Made by a program: the position numbers and the translations under genes. This document shows, piece after piece, positions 9,171-16,790 of a stretch of 64,000 nucleotides of DNA. Position 1 is the stretch's first letter. The number at the start of each line of letters is the position of its first letter. The notes beneath the pieces are model-generated. The model ran no database searches. It saw only the letters and a program-made list of their open reading frames with translations, and was not told where the DNA came from. The stretch spans positions 1 through 64,000 of IMG/VR virus record IMGVR_UViG_3300046534_001374; one strand, written 5' to 3'. The DNA comes from a virus.

Positions 9171-9416
9171 ATGTCACTAGAAACAAAAATAGCCGAATTT
9201 TCGGATCTCAAGGAGAGTATTAAAATTTCCAGAAAATCTTTAGGTGCTGCCCAAAAGTCAAAATACAATAACCTAAATCCCAAAGACTTGATGAAAGTAG
9301 TTAAAGCCATCAAATCTAATGAAAAGGAAATTATGGATTTTTATCGTGACTTGGTTTCTCTGGAGAACGAGATTCTTGATCTAATTGATTCTGAACAAGA
9401 TCAGAAAGAAGGTTAG
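9171..9416 (+). CDS. Small coiled-coil protein
   Basis: The 81-residue charged protein is predicted to be all helix with heptad-like spacing and is rich in K and E. It follows structured RNA copy 1 directly, and the next copy precedes a second small coiled-coil gene (9689). I recognise no family. No Shine-Dalgarno sequence is visible ahead of the ATG. Confidence 0.6.
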   Translation: MSLETKIAEFSDLKESIKISRKSLGAAQKSKYNNLNPKDLMKVVKAIKSNEKEIMDFYRDLVSLENEILDLIDSEQDQKEG

Positions 9417-9498
9417 TTCTCTTCAACATATTGTCACACAAATCAATACCTGCTTTTGCAGAAGATCTTATTTCTTTGATTATTGCTTCTTGGCTCAT
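9331..9498 (-). CDS. Possible small gene overlapping on the opposite strand
   Basis: A 55-codon frame begins MSQEAIIKEIRSSAKAG and ends inside the plus-strand gene, overlapping it by 86 bases. It is supported by a promoter (TTGACA, 16 bases, TAATTA) and an A/T-rich sequence before the ATG, as in its neighbours. The long overlap makes it doubtful. Confidence 0.35.
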   Translation of the reverse strand: MSQEAIIKEIRSSAKAGIDLCDNMLKRTNLLSDLVQNQLDQESRSPEKPSHDKNP

Positions 9499-9503
9499 AT
9501 TTT

Positions 9504-9531
9504 TAATTAGTGGTCACATCAAACTTGTCAA
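9504..9531 (-). promoter_or_regulatory. Sigma70-like promoter
   Basis: On the minus strand, TTGACA at 9526-9531 and TAATTA at 9504-9509 have a 16-base spacer. It points at the small minus frame starting at 9498. Confidence 0.45.
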
Positions 9532-9554
9532 CTAAAAACTTGAAGAGACAACAA

Positions 9555-9660
9555 GGCGTGGGAGAGCGACGATCTACCGCTAGCTTAGTTTATGTTTATG
9601 TATTATCGCGTTTAGATTCCGAACGGAGTTCGGTTTAGATCGCGCCTCCACATTGACGTT
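9555..9660 (+). ncRNA. Structured RNA repeat, copy 2
   Basis: This is the second copy of the element at 9046. The end hairpin with its two TTTAGA boxes is identical. The outer stem changes from ACGT/ACGT to GCGT/ACGT (A-T to G-T), so pairing is kept. It ends 28 bases before the small gene at 9689. Two linked copies, each ahead of a small coiled-coil gene, suggest a cis-acting leader or paired small RNAs. Confidence 0.65.
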
Positions 9661-9688
9661 CGCTAGGAAACCCCAACCAACTAAACTC

Positions 9689-9829
9689 ATGCCAGAAAAA
9701 CCAAAACTAAAGGAGCGCACTCTTCGTGAGAATCTCGCAATCGTTAAGAAGCAAATACAAGATTTAGAGCAAGAAGATTACACCCCTAAAGAGTGGCTTG
9801 AATTGAATCAAGAACGTAAGTCTCATTAA
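9689..9829 (+). CDS. Small coiled-coil protein (46 aa)
   Basis: The frame reads MPEKPKLKERTLRENLAIV and continues as a lysine- and glutamate-rich helix ending in QERKSH. It has the same setting as the gene at 9171, just after a copy of the structured RNA. It overlaps the minus gene at 9826 by four bases, tail to tail. Function unknown. Confidence 0.55.
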   Translation: MPEKPKLKERTLRENLAIVKKQIQDLEQEDYTPKEWLELNQERKSH

Positions 9830-10167
9830 GTCGCTAGAGATCGAGAAGAGTAAGTAGCTGTGAATTCATCCACAGTCATCCCTTCTTTAGCAGCTAGATT
9901 CTTAGTGTGTTCATCCATCCATTCTCCGACTTTTTCGAGTTCATAGGAAGCATCAGTTCTAAGTTTATTAGATTCGTCACTCCCGTTGAATAGTGTTTCT
10001 TCGGGGATTGGATTGGTTAAGTTTTCAACCACTTCTAGTCGTTTAACTGCTAATCGGACATTATCTTTAAATGATAGCGAACAAGACGCAGTATCTAACT
10101 CACTACCGCTACCTTGGTTGGTTTCGGTTAAGTCATTAGTTGTTTGTTTATTATTTTTTGTATTCAT
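9826..10167 (-). CDS. Hypothetical protein (113 aa)
   Basis: An acidic protein with an N/T/S-rich first 30 residues and a helical rest. No domain is recognised. It lies downstream of the rIIA-rIIB block on the same strand and is probably expressed early. Confidence 0.6.
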   Translation of the reverse strand: MNTKNNKQTTNDLTETNQGSGSELDTASCSLSFKDNVRLAVKRLEVVENLTNPIPEETLFNGSDESNKLRTDASYELEKVGEWMDEHTKNLAAKEGMTVDEFTATYSSRSLAT

Positions 10168-10215
10168 ATTGAAATTGGTATTGATTAGATATACTCCATC
10201 GTTTATGGATTTAAA

Positions 10216-10632
10216 CTACAACATAGTCGGTTCATCGTCAACAACAAACTTTTCCTTTTTCTTAAAAGATTTGTTGTATGTCATAAAAGTTGACTTCAGT
10301 TGTTCGTTATTGAATTTGGGGTTGCCGTCTGCATCTTTTCGTTTGATAGCCTCTCGGAATATCTTGTCACCACGTTCCAATGAGTTAATCAAAGACTGAT
10401 CAACTTTCTGGAACACCCATTGGTGCAAAGTGGCCGATGGTTCCGTTACGGGGTTGTCATGGATCTCTTTAATTTCGACAACCGCAATCTCATGGTCAAC
10501 CCGAACCAAACCATAATCCTGTGGCTCAAAATCTAAACGAGTTTTATATGTATAGATATTACCGCCACCAAAATCAACAGAAACGGTTTTAATGGTTGGG
10601 TCTAATCTGGATTGAATATAATCAGCACTCAT
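10216..10632 (-). CDS. Hypothetical protein (138 aa)
   Basis: The protein is mixed beta then helical, with a lysine-rich C-terminal part (K-S-F-K-K-K-E-K-F). No family is recognised. Its start lies inside the end of the zinc-ribbon gene (11-base overlap), so it belongs to the rIIA, rIIB, zinc-ribbon transcript. Confidence 0.65.
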   Translation of the reverse strand: MSADYIQSRLDPTIKTVSVDFGGGNIYTYKTRLDFEPQDYGLVRVDHEIAVVEIKEIHDNPVTEPSATLHQWVFQKVDQSLINSLERGDKIFREAIKRKDADGNPKFNNEQLKSTFMTYNKSFKKKEKFVVDDEPTML

Positions 10633-10807
10633 CTAAATCTAGAATATCCCTATCTTCTAAGGAATCAAGTTCTAAATCATCTTCTTCAGTTATATCATCT
10701 ATATCCGAAGCATGGCTCGTATAGCTGCAATCGGAGCAGCCAATTATGCTGCCACTCATCTTCAATGTGGATGAGTGGCAGCAAGGGCATTTGGATAACA
10801 TTAACAT
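10622..10807 (-). CDS. Zinc-ribbon protein with acidic tail
   Basis: The 61-residue protein has C-P-C-C near the N-terminus and C-S-D-C about 16 residues later, a four-cysteine zinc ribbon. An acidic tail of about 28 D/E-rich residues follows. Small zinc-ribbon proteins with acidic tails can bind RNA polymerase or nucleic acid, but no partner can be named. It is cotranscribed with rIIB. Confidence 0.65.
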   Translation of the reverse strand: MLMLSKCPCCHSSTLKMSGSIIGCSDCSYTSHASDIDDITEEDDLELDSLEDRDILDLDEC

Positions 10808-10815
10808 ACCGTTAC

Positions 10816-11859
10816 TTATCGGAATCGGATGATCGACTTTCCCGTTGAATTAGCGTTAAATTCAAGAACGAAGTCAACACCATTTGAAGGTAGGTGATTA
10901 ATGATATTCAACACGGTCAGAATCGGTGGAGTCTTAGGTGAGAAGGAGCTTTGGATCTGTTTAAGAGTCACAGATTCCACACCATCCTCGATTTTGTTAT
11001 TAAGGTAACTTTGAACCTTAACTTCATCAGTCTCTCTAATTTCAGCAGTCTCTCTAATTTCAGCACAAGAGTCTTCGACACCGTTGTCTTCAACTTTGAC
11101 TTGTGGCTCGACAATTTCTTCGGAGAAGTTATCAACCACTTCGTATCGACAAACCCGAACTTTCTGACAGTTACAATCATTTGGAACTGAGACAACATCG
11201 CGAGGATCGATCTTACAGATAAGAAGTTTGGAATCATTATACCCGAAACCTTTAGCATAATCCAGTGAACCGACATGCAATCCAGTTGAACAGTGAACCG
11301 AGAGGTTGTCATCAACTTCGTCGCGAGGAACTGCAATAACAGCACCAACCTCGTTCAAGATATGTCCATCATCATCAACTTCACCACTAGTAACAGTGAC
11401 CTTAGTATTTCCGTGGTGTGAATAGCCATTGCCCTTCACGGATTTGTAGGCCAAGAAATGACCATCTTCAGTAATAGGGAGCTGTTTATATGAAAGGAAT
11501 TCGTAAAGCTCGCTAACCGAATTTTCAGATTCATTCTCAAGAAGATTCTCCAAGAAGTTTTTCATTCCGTCCAGATTAGGAAATCCGCCGTCAATTAGGG
11601 CTTCAATAGTCTCAACCAAGACACCGTGCAGTTTTACCCCGTTGAATAAAATCCCTTCATCCTCAAATACCAATCCGCTGGTATCAATCTCTGTCTCTCG
11701 GTGTTTGCGACCGTCTAGGAGAGATAAGAATTTAGCTTCGTCATCCCCGTCAAGGATTTCTTGAATTGGGCCAATATTAATATGGTCATTGGGAACTGCG
11801 TATTGCGTTCCATCCTCTAGCCATACTAGGGTGCGTTCGTTAATATAAATGTTTTTCAT
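10816..11859 (-). CDS. rIIB: rIIB-like protein
   Basis: The 347-residue protein matches phage rIIB proteins: N-F-L-E-N-L-L-E-N near residue 105, E-F-L-S-Y-K-Q-L-P-I at about 121, D-G-H-F-L-A-Y-K-S-V-K, then a cysteine-containing G-L-H-V-G-S-L-D-Y-A motif at about 190. The central segment has a short internal repeat (E-I-R-E-T, twice). T4 rIIB acts with rIIA in membrane integrity, rapid lysis and resistance to RexAB exclusion. It follows rIIA by four bases. Confidence 0.85.
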   Translation of the reverse strand: MKNIYINERTLVWLEDGTQYAVPNDHINIGPIQEILDGDDEAKFLSLLDGRKHRETEIDTSGLVFEDEGILFNGVKLHGVLVETIEALIDGGFPNLDGMKNFLENLLENESENSVSELYEFLSYKQLPITEDGHFLAYKSVKGNGYSHHGNTKVTVTSGEVDDDGHILNEVGAVIAVPRDEVDDNLSVHCSTGLHVGSLDYAKGFGYNDSKLLICKIDPRDVVSVPNDCNCQKVRVCRYEVVDNFSEEIVEPQVKVEDNGVEDSCAEIRETAEIRETDEVKVQSYLNNKIEDGVESVTLKQIQSSFSPKTPPILTVLNIINHLPSNGVDFVLEFNANSTGKSIIRFR

Positions 11860-11863
11860 TTTG

Positions 11864-13789
11864 TTATAGTTTTTCGATTGTTTCGATAATTTGCTTCTTC
11901 ACTTTTGGAGGGACTAGAAACTCACAGTATTGTAAGAGTTTACATGCAGCCCCTAGTAGGGTATCCCTGCGGATGAGATCATGCACCTTCTTGGCTTTTT
12001 TGTCAAGATGTATCTCAATCTTTTCGGTAATAAATGCTTGAGCAACTTGAGCCTCCAAGGAAACCCGCTTTCCCTCAAAGAGTTTTTTATCGAAACAGTT
12101 TTGAATAGGCAAAGGCAATGTTGTAAAATAAGTTCCTTTGGAGTTAATTTCGATTTCTTTTTTATAATGGTTGGCGTTGTCCTTGATCCATTTGTCAATA
12201 TGGACGAATCCTTGTTTTTTCGCGAAAGCTTCTGCCCGTTTCGTATCGGCTACAAATACACCGATTCCGCGATAACTCTTATTACGGATTTCTGTATCTG
12301 TTGCCCAAGCAATAAATCCACCAGATGGCAAATCACCATAGGTATCGACCCATCGTTGTTCGGTGAGGTATGAATAATTTTTATTACCAGACAATCTAGC
12401 CCTAAGAGTCCGCTGGCTCGCGTCTCTGACCTGCCGTGGAGCTTTCGGCCAGTCGTAATCGCGAAGATCCAAAACAAGCTCACGGACGCTCTCATCGATC
12501 TCATCAGGAGAACGATTCCCTTTAATAAACAGACATCTCTTTGTCAGAATGTTGAAGGTTTTTTCGAAATGGCAAAGCTTTTTATCCCCGAAAGCTTTTT
12601 CTCCAATGATTACAATATGCTCCCAAATATTATGGTCGTATATGTTTTTACTGTGAGGCACAAGCCGCTTATTTGTAGACCAAGACTTAGACATTTCTTC
12701 GTAGAAACTAGAATTAATTTTCATGAACTCTAGAGGATTATCTAGAACGATATGCTCTTTGATTTTTTTTGGTCTGAACCAACCGTTACCTTGGGGTAGC
12801 TCGCCTTGATCTGAAAGGAAGATATCCAGAGGGGTTGGGTCTGCGGCAAACTCTTTAATAAGATCGTCAATGTATTGGACAATAACCGCTTCGACCTTGT
12901 CCATAAAGATCCTAGTCTTTTGGGTATGTTTAATACTTTCCCGAGAAATCGCCAAATCGATGGAACCAATAGGAACATCAACAATAATTTTAGCGTTGAT
13001 TTGTTTTCGGATCTCGGGGAAATGATAGTAATAACAAACTGGTCCCATTTTTACAGACGCATGGTCCATATACGAGTTTTCATGAATCTTGAACGGAACT
13101 TTATAGCCTTCGACCGTAACTTCGTGCTCGCAAAGTATATCTTTAAATGTCAAATCAACAGACGTCCATTCATCATCAAAATGTTGGAAATCGATATTTG
13201 CAAATGTTGCAACGAAGAAATGCTTTGCAGTTTGAAGAAAATTATGGTAATCACCTTCTTTGATTGGAATTGTGATTTCAATACCAGATGGTTCATCACA
13301 AAAGTCTTCCGAAATCAGGTTAGCGGTAGGGACACTACAACCATCAACATCTTCCAAGATGAAAGCGTAGATACTTTTGACCCCATCATGGATAGATACT
13401 CCAGTGAATGAGTCTGAATAACTGAACGCTGCCGAAGAGCCAATTCCAAAACAACCCGCTTGAGTATTATCATCCCGCTTTCCAGACATTCCAAGTTGAC
13501 CAAAGATTTTGAACATAGGATCTTTGGCAAGACCGAGACCAAAATCCCTGATTCTCAGTTCGGTTTTATCCAAACGAACTTCAACAGGTCGAGTAATTCC
13601 GAGCTTGATATGCTCATCTAGAGCATTGGTGGTGTATTCGCGAATACTTGCTAAAATACTATCTGAGTAAATCCCATCTCGTAGATATCCAGCGATTTGG
13701 TTAACGCTCTCTGGAGCGACGCCCATAGTGTGACGTTCAAATTCTTGTGAACGAACCACAGTGTGATTATTGGAAGGTAGCTTTTGCAT
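11864..13789 (-). CDS. rIIA: rIIA-like protein, GHKL-type ATPase
   Basis: The 641-residue protein shows the GHKL ATP-binding motifs in order: R-E-Y-T-T-N-A-L-D-E-H (N box, about residue 47), I-R-D-F-G-L-G-L (G1, about 79), and G-C-F-G-I-G-S-S-A-A-F-S (G2/lid, about 112). T4 rIIA is 725 residues. With rIIB it forms a membrane-associated system affecting lysis timing and exclusion. It has its own sigma70-like promoter, so it is an early gene. Confidence 0.88.
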   Translation of the reverse strand: MQKLPSNNHTVVRSQEFERHTMGVAPESVNQIAGYLRDGIYSDSILASIREYTTNALDEHIKLGITRPVEVRLDKTELRIRDFGLGLAKDPMFKIFGQLGMSGKRDDNTQAGCFGIGSSAAFSYSDSFTGVSIHDGVKSIYAFILEDVDGCSVPTANLISEDFCDEPSGIEITIPIKEGDYHNFLQTAKHFFVATFANIDFQHFDDEWTSVDLTFKDILCEHEVTVEGYKVPFKIHENSYMDHASVKMGPVCYYYHFPEIRKQINAKIIVDVPIGSIDLAISRESIKHTQKTRIFMDKVEAVIVQYIDDLIKEFAADPTPLDIFLSDQGELPQGNGWFRPKKIKEHIVLDNPLEFMKINSSFYEEMSKSWSTNKRLVPHSKNIYDHNIWEHIVIIGEKAFGDKKLCHFEKTFNILTKRCLFIKGNRSPDEIDESVRELVLDLRDYDWPKAPRQVRDASQRTLRARLSGNKNYSYLTEQRWVDTYGDLPSGGFIAWATDTEIRNKSYRGIGVFVADTKRAEAFAKKQGFVHIDKWIKDNANHYKKEIEINSKGTYFTTLPLPIQNCFDKKLFEGKRVSLEAQVAQAFITEKIEIHLDKKAKKVHDLIRRDTLLGAACKLLQYCEFLVPPKVKKQIIETIEKL

Positions 13790-13798
13790 AACGACGAG

Positions 13799-13827
13799 AT
13801 ATTAGTTTATTTTTTAGTTTAAGTCAA
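13799..13827 (-). promoter_or_regulatory. Sigma70-like promoter for rIIA
   Basis: On the minus strand, TTGACT at 13822-13827 and TAATAT at 13799-13804 are separated by 17 bases. The -10 box ends 9 bases before the rIIA ATG, so the leader is almost absent. Confidence 0.7.
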
Positions 13828-13849
13828 GGTTTATTTTAAACAATACACT

Positions 13850-14095
13850 TTAACGCTGTAGTGAATTGAAGCGACCAGCCTTATCCACCCAACATGCAAA
13901 TATTTCAGTGAGTGGAACATAAGGACTGAAGAAGTTCTTGTAGACTTCGTATGGTTCCTCGTCCTTATCGAAGGCTTCCGCGTGAGCAAGGCTTCTCCGA
14001 CCAGATCTGAGATCTGTTACCCACACCGCGAGGGGCAACCTACCCTCTTCGAGAGTGACTGTCTTGAACTCCGACCAATTGAATTTCTTTTTCAT
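13850..14095 (-). CDS. Hypothetical early protein (81 aa)
   Basis: A basic-acidic mix beginning MKKKFNWSEFKTVTL. No family is recognised. It is transcribed from the promoter embedded in the hairpin at 14100-14141, whose -10 box ends 9 bases before the ATG. Confidence 0.65.
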   Translation of the reverse strand: MKKKFNWSEFKTVTLEEGRLPLAVWVTDLRSGRRSLAHAEAFDKDEEPYEVYKNFFSPYVPLTEIFACWVDKAGRFNSLQR

Positions 14096-14099
14096 AACG

Positions 14100-14141
14100 A
14101 AAAGACCTTAACTCATTTTTCATTTTGAGTCAAGGTCTTTT
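14100..14141 (-). promoter_or_regulatory. Combined terminator and promoter hairpin
   Basis: AAAAGACCTTAACTCA and TGAGTCAAGGTCTTTT pair almost completely. Read on the minus strand, the same bases contain TTGACT (14128-14133), a 17-base spacer and TAAGGT (14105-14110). The stop codon of the upstream gene lies within the repeat. The hairpin probably ends that gene and starts the next one. Confidence 0.6.
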
Positions 14142-14403
14142 CGTAATTTTTTAAGGTATCGTCACAGTAGGGGCGATTGCACTCGGAACATGCTTTGGTA
14201 ATATGGCAAGCATCGCAGCCGTAAGAACAGTAGCAACCCCATTCGACGATATTGCCGTGGCAACATTCTTTAAAGTGGAGAAGTTTAGCCTCGAAAAGTT
14301 TTTTCTTTTTGGCTTTACTTTTCTCCTTTCTTTTGGTGTGCTTCTCTTTTTGTAGGGGTGACATTTTGTCCCACCTCTTTTTAAATTTCTGTTGTGGTGA
14401 CAC
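14113..14403 (-). CDS. Basic cysteine-rich protein, probable zinc binding
   Basis: The N-terminal half is very rich in lysine; the C-terminal half holds about nine cysteines and two histidines in C-C-H-G, C-Y-C-S-Y-G-C-D-A-C-H and C-S-E-C patterns. The frame can start at a GTG at 14403, or at ATG 14364, which has a good Shine-Dalgarno sequence (GAGGTGG), rare in this window. The ATG is preferred. A nucleic-acid-binding role is likely. Confidence 0.6.
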   Translation of the reverse strand: MSPQQKFKKRWDKMSPLQKEKHTKRKEKSKAKKKKLFEAKLLHFKECCHGNIVEWGCYCSYGCDACHITKACSECNRPYCDDTLKNYEKTLTQNEK

Positions 14404-14832
14404 CTAATCAAGTAGCTTTAGATTTAGTTCTTTGAACCAGTTGCTGTCAGTAAATTTTTTAACTTTTTCTTTGGTCATATGCTTAACATCTTGGAACCTC
14501 ACATAAAACTTGGAGTTCAAATAAAAGTCAACACAATTTTCGTAACTCAAACCAAATTTTCTTCTCATTTCTCCATGCATCACCATTTCCTCGGTCCACA
14601 TGACGACTTCTCCATTTAGTATGTTGAAGATTCCTCTAATTGGAGGTAAGCCGTATTTAATATCGTGCTTCTCTTTATACATCTTTATAACGTATAAAAT
14701 TTCTTTAGATGTCGGGTTCTTAAAAATAGTTTGTGTGGCAGGAGTGGCATCAGCATTCCAACCCGATCTGTAATCCTCTATTACTTCTTCTGATAATATT
14801 TTATTGATAAGTTCTTCGAATTTTGTAACCAT
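14404..14832 (-). CDS. Putative head-packaged protein with (L/I)xE leader
   Basis: The N-terminus MVTKFEELINKILSE ends in L-S-E at residue 15, matching the leader shared by about ten proteins here. The mature part (127 residues) is basic and unrecognised. The upstream sequence is A/T-rich (GTAATTATAAAC) with no Shine-Dalgarno. Injection with the DNA is an inference from T4 internal proteins. Confidence 0.68.
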   Translation of the reverse strand: MVTKFEELINKILSEEVIEDYRSGWNADATPATQTIFKNPTSKEILYVIKMYKEKHDIKYGLPPIRGIFNILNGEVVMWTEEMVMHGEMRRKFGLSYENCVDFYLNSKFYVRFQDVKHMTKEKVKKFTDSNWFKELNLKLLD

Positions 14833-14864
14833 GTTTATAATTACAAAATGGGGTTTACCTCTTT

Positions 14865-15758
14865 CTAAAATCGCTGCTGTATGCCACCATCAATAAAATG
14901 TAATCTCAACATTACGTCAAGTGCTAAAATATAATTCCTACCATATTGCCCGTTCTCCAAATCTTTAAGGAGAAATTTAGGAAGGTCATAATCGTTTTTG
15001 GCGGTTAGCCATACGGGATATTTAAAAATCCCGTTTGCAATTGAAGCTACTGAATCAGTATCCCCAGTTAAGGCTACCGAGTTAGTCAAGATTTCATTCC
15101 TGCTGTAGGAGTGTGACAGAACCGTGATAACTCCAGCAACGGTTTCGTATGCATCACAACCAACCTTCTTGATCCAAGAAGAAGAGAATTCCATTCCGAT
15201 ATGCTTCTTTAAAAATTTAACATGACCGTCTTCGTTAATAAAATTATAACCTAACGGATTAGTTCTGAGAGAGTAGTGTGAAAGCAAAGCAACTGCTTGT
15301 GAACTAAGAATACCAATAGGTGTGTCGTGAGTAACTTTGGCTTGCATCTCGGCCTTATGGAGTAGCTCGTCGATATCTTCGATATATCCCAAAGGGACTG
15401 AGCGCATTGCAGCACCATTCCTCATGCTTTTTGGTTTGATCTTTTCAAGGAATTCTTCCCCGTCTTCAACCTCCTCCAAGAGAGCTTGAAACCCCCTAGC
15501 ATAGCCGTCTCTTGGATCTCTCTTAAACACGTCAACGAATTTCTGTGCAATGAGTTCAGGGGTCCATTCAGACTCATCAATCAACAGCTCCGCAATGGCT
15601 AAAGACATCTGAGTGTCGTCGGTGTATTGACCTCCTTCAAGGTCACTCGTTGGGTGAGCATAATATCGTTCAAGCGTATTATTTTTCTCTACTATTTTAG
15701 GATCGACAAATTCGAAACCAGATCCGTAGGCATCACCTATAGCTATATCTATTAACAT
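14865..15758 (-). CDS. ADP-ribosylglycohydrolase (DraG family)
   Basis: The 297-residue protein has the family motifs in order: A-I-G-D-A-Y-G near residue 6, Q-Y-T-D-D-T-Q-M near 44, R-N-G-A-A-M-R near 111, T-H-D-T-P-I-G near 143, and L-T-G-D-T-D-S-V-A near 230. The aspartates and threonines bind the two metal ions that hydrolyse ADP-ribose from proteins or nucleic acids. The start ATG overlaps the CCA end of a tRNA-like gene. A PARP writer is encoded at 31009, so both sides of the reaction are present. Confidence 0.85.
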   Translation of the reverse strand: MLIDIAIGDAYGSGFEFVDPKIVEKNNTLERYYAHPTSDLEGGQYTDDTQMSLAIAELLIDESEWTPELIAQKFVDVFKRDPRDGYARGFQALLEEVEDGEEFLEKIKPKSMRNGAAMRSVPLGYIEDIDELLHKAEMQAKVTHDTPIGILSSQAVALLSHYSLRTNPLGYNFINEDGHVKFLKKHIGMEFSSSWIKKVGCDAYETVAGVITVLSHSYSRNEILTNSVALTGDTDSVASIANGIFKYPVWLTAKNDYDLPKFLLKDLENGQYGRNYILALDVMLRLHFIDGGIQQRF

Positions 15759-15891
15759 GGGGCATTGCCAAGGACTCGAACCTTGGACACTTTGGTAGGC
15801 TCAGTGAGTGTTTGACTCCACAGCTCTTGAGAACCCTTTGGGTGACGCGAGTGCCTATCTGTTTCGTGCGTTTACCGTTCCGCTACAATGC
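15758..15891 (-). tRNA. Oversized tRNA-like gene (134 nt)
   Basis: Acceptor GCATTGT pairs with GCAATGC, followed by C and an encoded CCA. The T arm CAAGG-TTCGAGT-CCTTG and a D arm with GG are normal. Between the D and T arms lie about 85 bases, including the hairpin ACCC-AAA-GGGT, in place of about 30. The anticodon is unresolved; CAA (Leu) is one possibility. It looks like a tRNA with an insert. Confidence 0.6.
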
Positions 15892-15910
15892 CATTAACTT
15901 CGTATATTAT

Positions 15911-16147
15911 TTAAATAAGGTGTAGCCAAAATTCTTCACCACTTTCTTCATGTGCCAACATCACCGACTCACCCAACTCCCTAGGTCTAACTTGTAGGTC
16001 TTTTGATTGGCATCGCCCTAGTTCCAAATACCCTGCTTTGGGTTTATCGTTTTCAAAATTCCATGACTCTGCATTGGAGAATCCAACACGACCACAATAT
16101 TTATTGTAGGTAAAATTAATCGAGGGGGTCTGTTTTGTTTCGGACAT
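15911..16147 (-). CDS. Hypothetical protein (78 aa)
   Basis: A small mixed-charge protein with no recognised domain. A TTGACA lies about 30 bases upstream but has no good -10 box. It is isolated between a tRNA-like gene and a packaged-protein gene. Confidence 0.55.
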   Translation of the reverse strand: MSETKQTPSINFTYNKYCGRVGFSNAESWNFENDKPKAGYLELGRCQSKDLQVRPRELGESVMLAHEESGEEFWLHLI

Positions 16148-16184
16148 ACGGTCAAATTGCCATAGGGAAAAGTTTTTGTCAAGA

Positions 16185-16742
16185 TCAAAGTCCGAAAGAA
16201 GTGGTCTTCTTCATATCCGCATCCGAATACACGATTTTCTCCACTTCAAAATCGGACTGTTCAAAATCTTTAAACATGTCAACATATTTCTTTCCTTTAC
16301 CTTTCTTAATATAGGCTATGGTGCAATGAGGATGAAAATCATCGTAATCATTTTCATATTCGAAATCTTTCCTCAGAGACTTATTAACATCTGTTAGAAA
16401 ACCTTCCTTCTTCATATCGATCTTCAAAACATCGTATTCATTTTCGAAAAGCGAAATGCCATCTAAAGAAAGATGCTCTGGGATATCGTATTCTTCGATA
16501 TGATTAATAATATCTTTGGGATCTGGATCATTAATGAATCCATATAGAAGAGTGACATGCGGTTCAGTCTCCAAACCAAAATCACCGTCTTTTATATAAA
16601 GATCGTCTTCTTCGATTTTATCCTGAAGTTGTTTTAGAACGCTGGGTTTAAAAAAAATCATGGCGCATCCTTTGGAAACGTTTTCTCTTTCTAACAAAAG
16701 TGTTTCGGTTAATAGGTCCAGAGCTTTATCAAATTCGGTCAT
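16185..16742 (-). CDS. 2H phosphoesterase with head-targeting leader
   Basis: The 185-residue protein has two H-x-T-type motifs, P-H-V-T-L-L-Y-G-F at about 62 and P-H-C-T-I-A-Y-I at about 139, the signature of 2H phosphoesterases (2'-5' RNA ligase/Acb1-like fold). It begins MTEFDKALDLLTETLLLE, with possible L-T-E and L-L-E cleavage sites at 13 and 18. T4 Acb1, a 2H enzyme, destroys cyclic-nucleotide signals of CBASS. A packaged 2H enzyme would act as soon as DNA enters. That role is inferred. Confidence 0.75.
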   Translation of the reverse strand: MTEFDKALDLLTETLLLERENVSKGCAMIFFKPSVLKQLQDKIEEDDLYIKDGDFGLETEPHVTLLYGFINDPDPKDIINHIEEYDIPEHLSLDGISLFENEYDVLKIDMKKEGFLTDVNKSLRKDFEYENDYDDFHPHCTIAYIKKGKGKKYVDMFKDFEQSDFEVEKIVYSDADMKKTTSFGL

Positions 16743-16790
16743 CTATATAGTTAGTCCCTCGAAAGAGTTATACAATCCATAATTAATAGT

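Noticed and set aside
9046-9660. Two decayed tRNAs
   Set aside because: Parts such as TAGCTTAGT and GTTCGG look tRNA-like, but no acceptor and T arm can be joined and the end hairpin has a different form.
12875-13411. A 178-codon plus-strand frame within rIIA
   Set aside because: It is antisense to the well-supported GHKL ATPase and has no start context or recognisable domain.
14151-14411. An alternative 86-codon basic frame overlapping the cysteine-rich gene
   Set aside because: The other frame has a patterned set of zinc-type cysteines and an ATG with a Shine-Dalgarno sequence. This one lacks structure and runs into the neighbouring gene.
15758-15891. A tmRNA
   Set aside because: It has a normal D arm with GG and is far too short. 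No tag-reading frame is visible.
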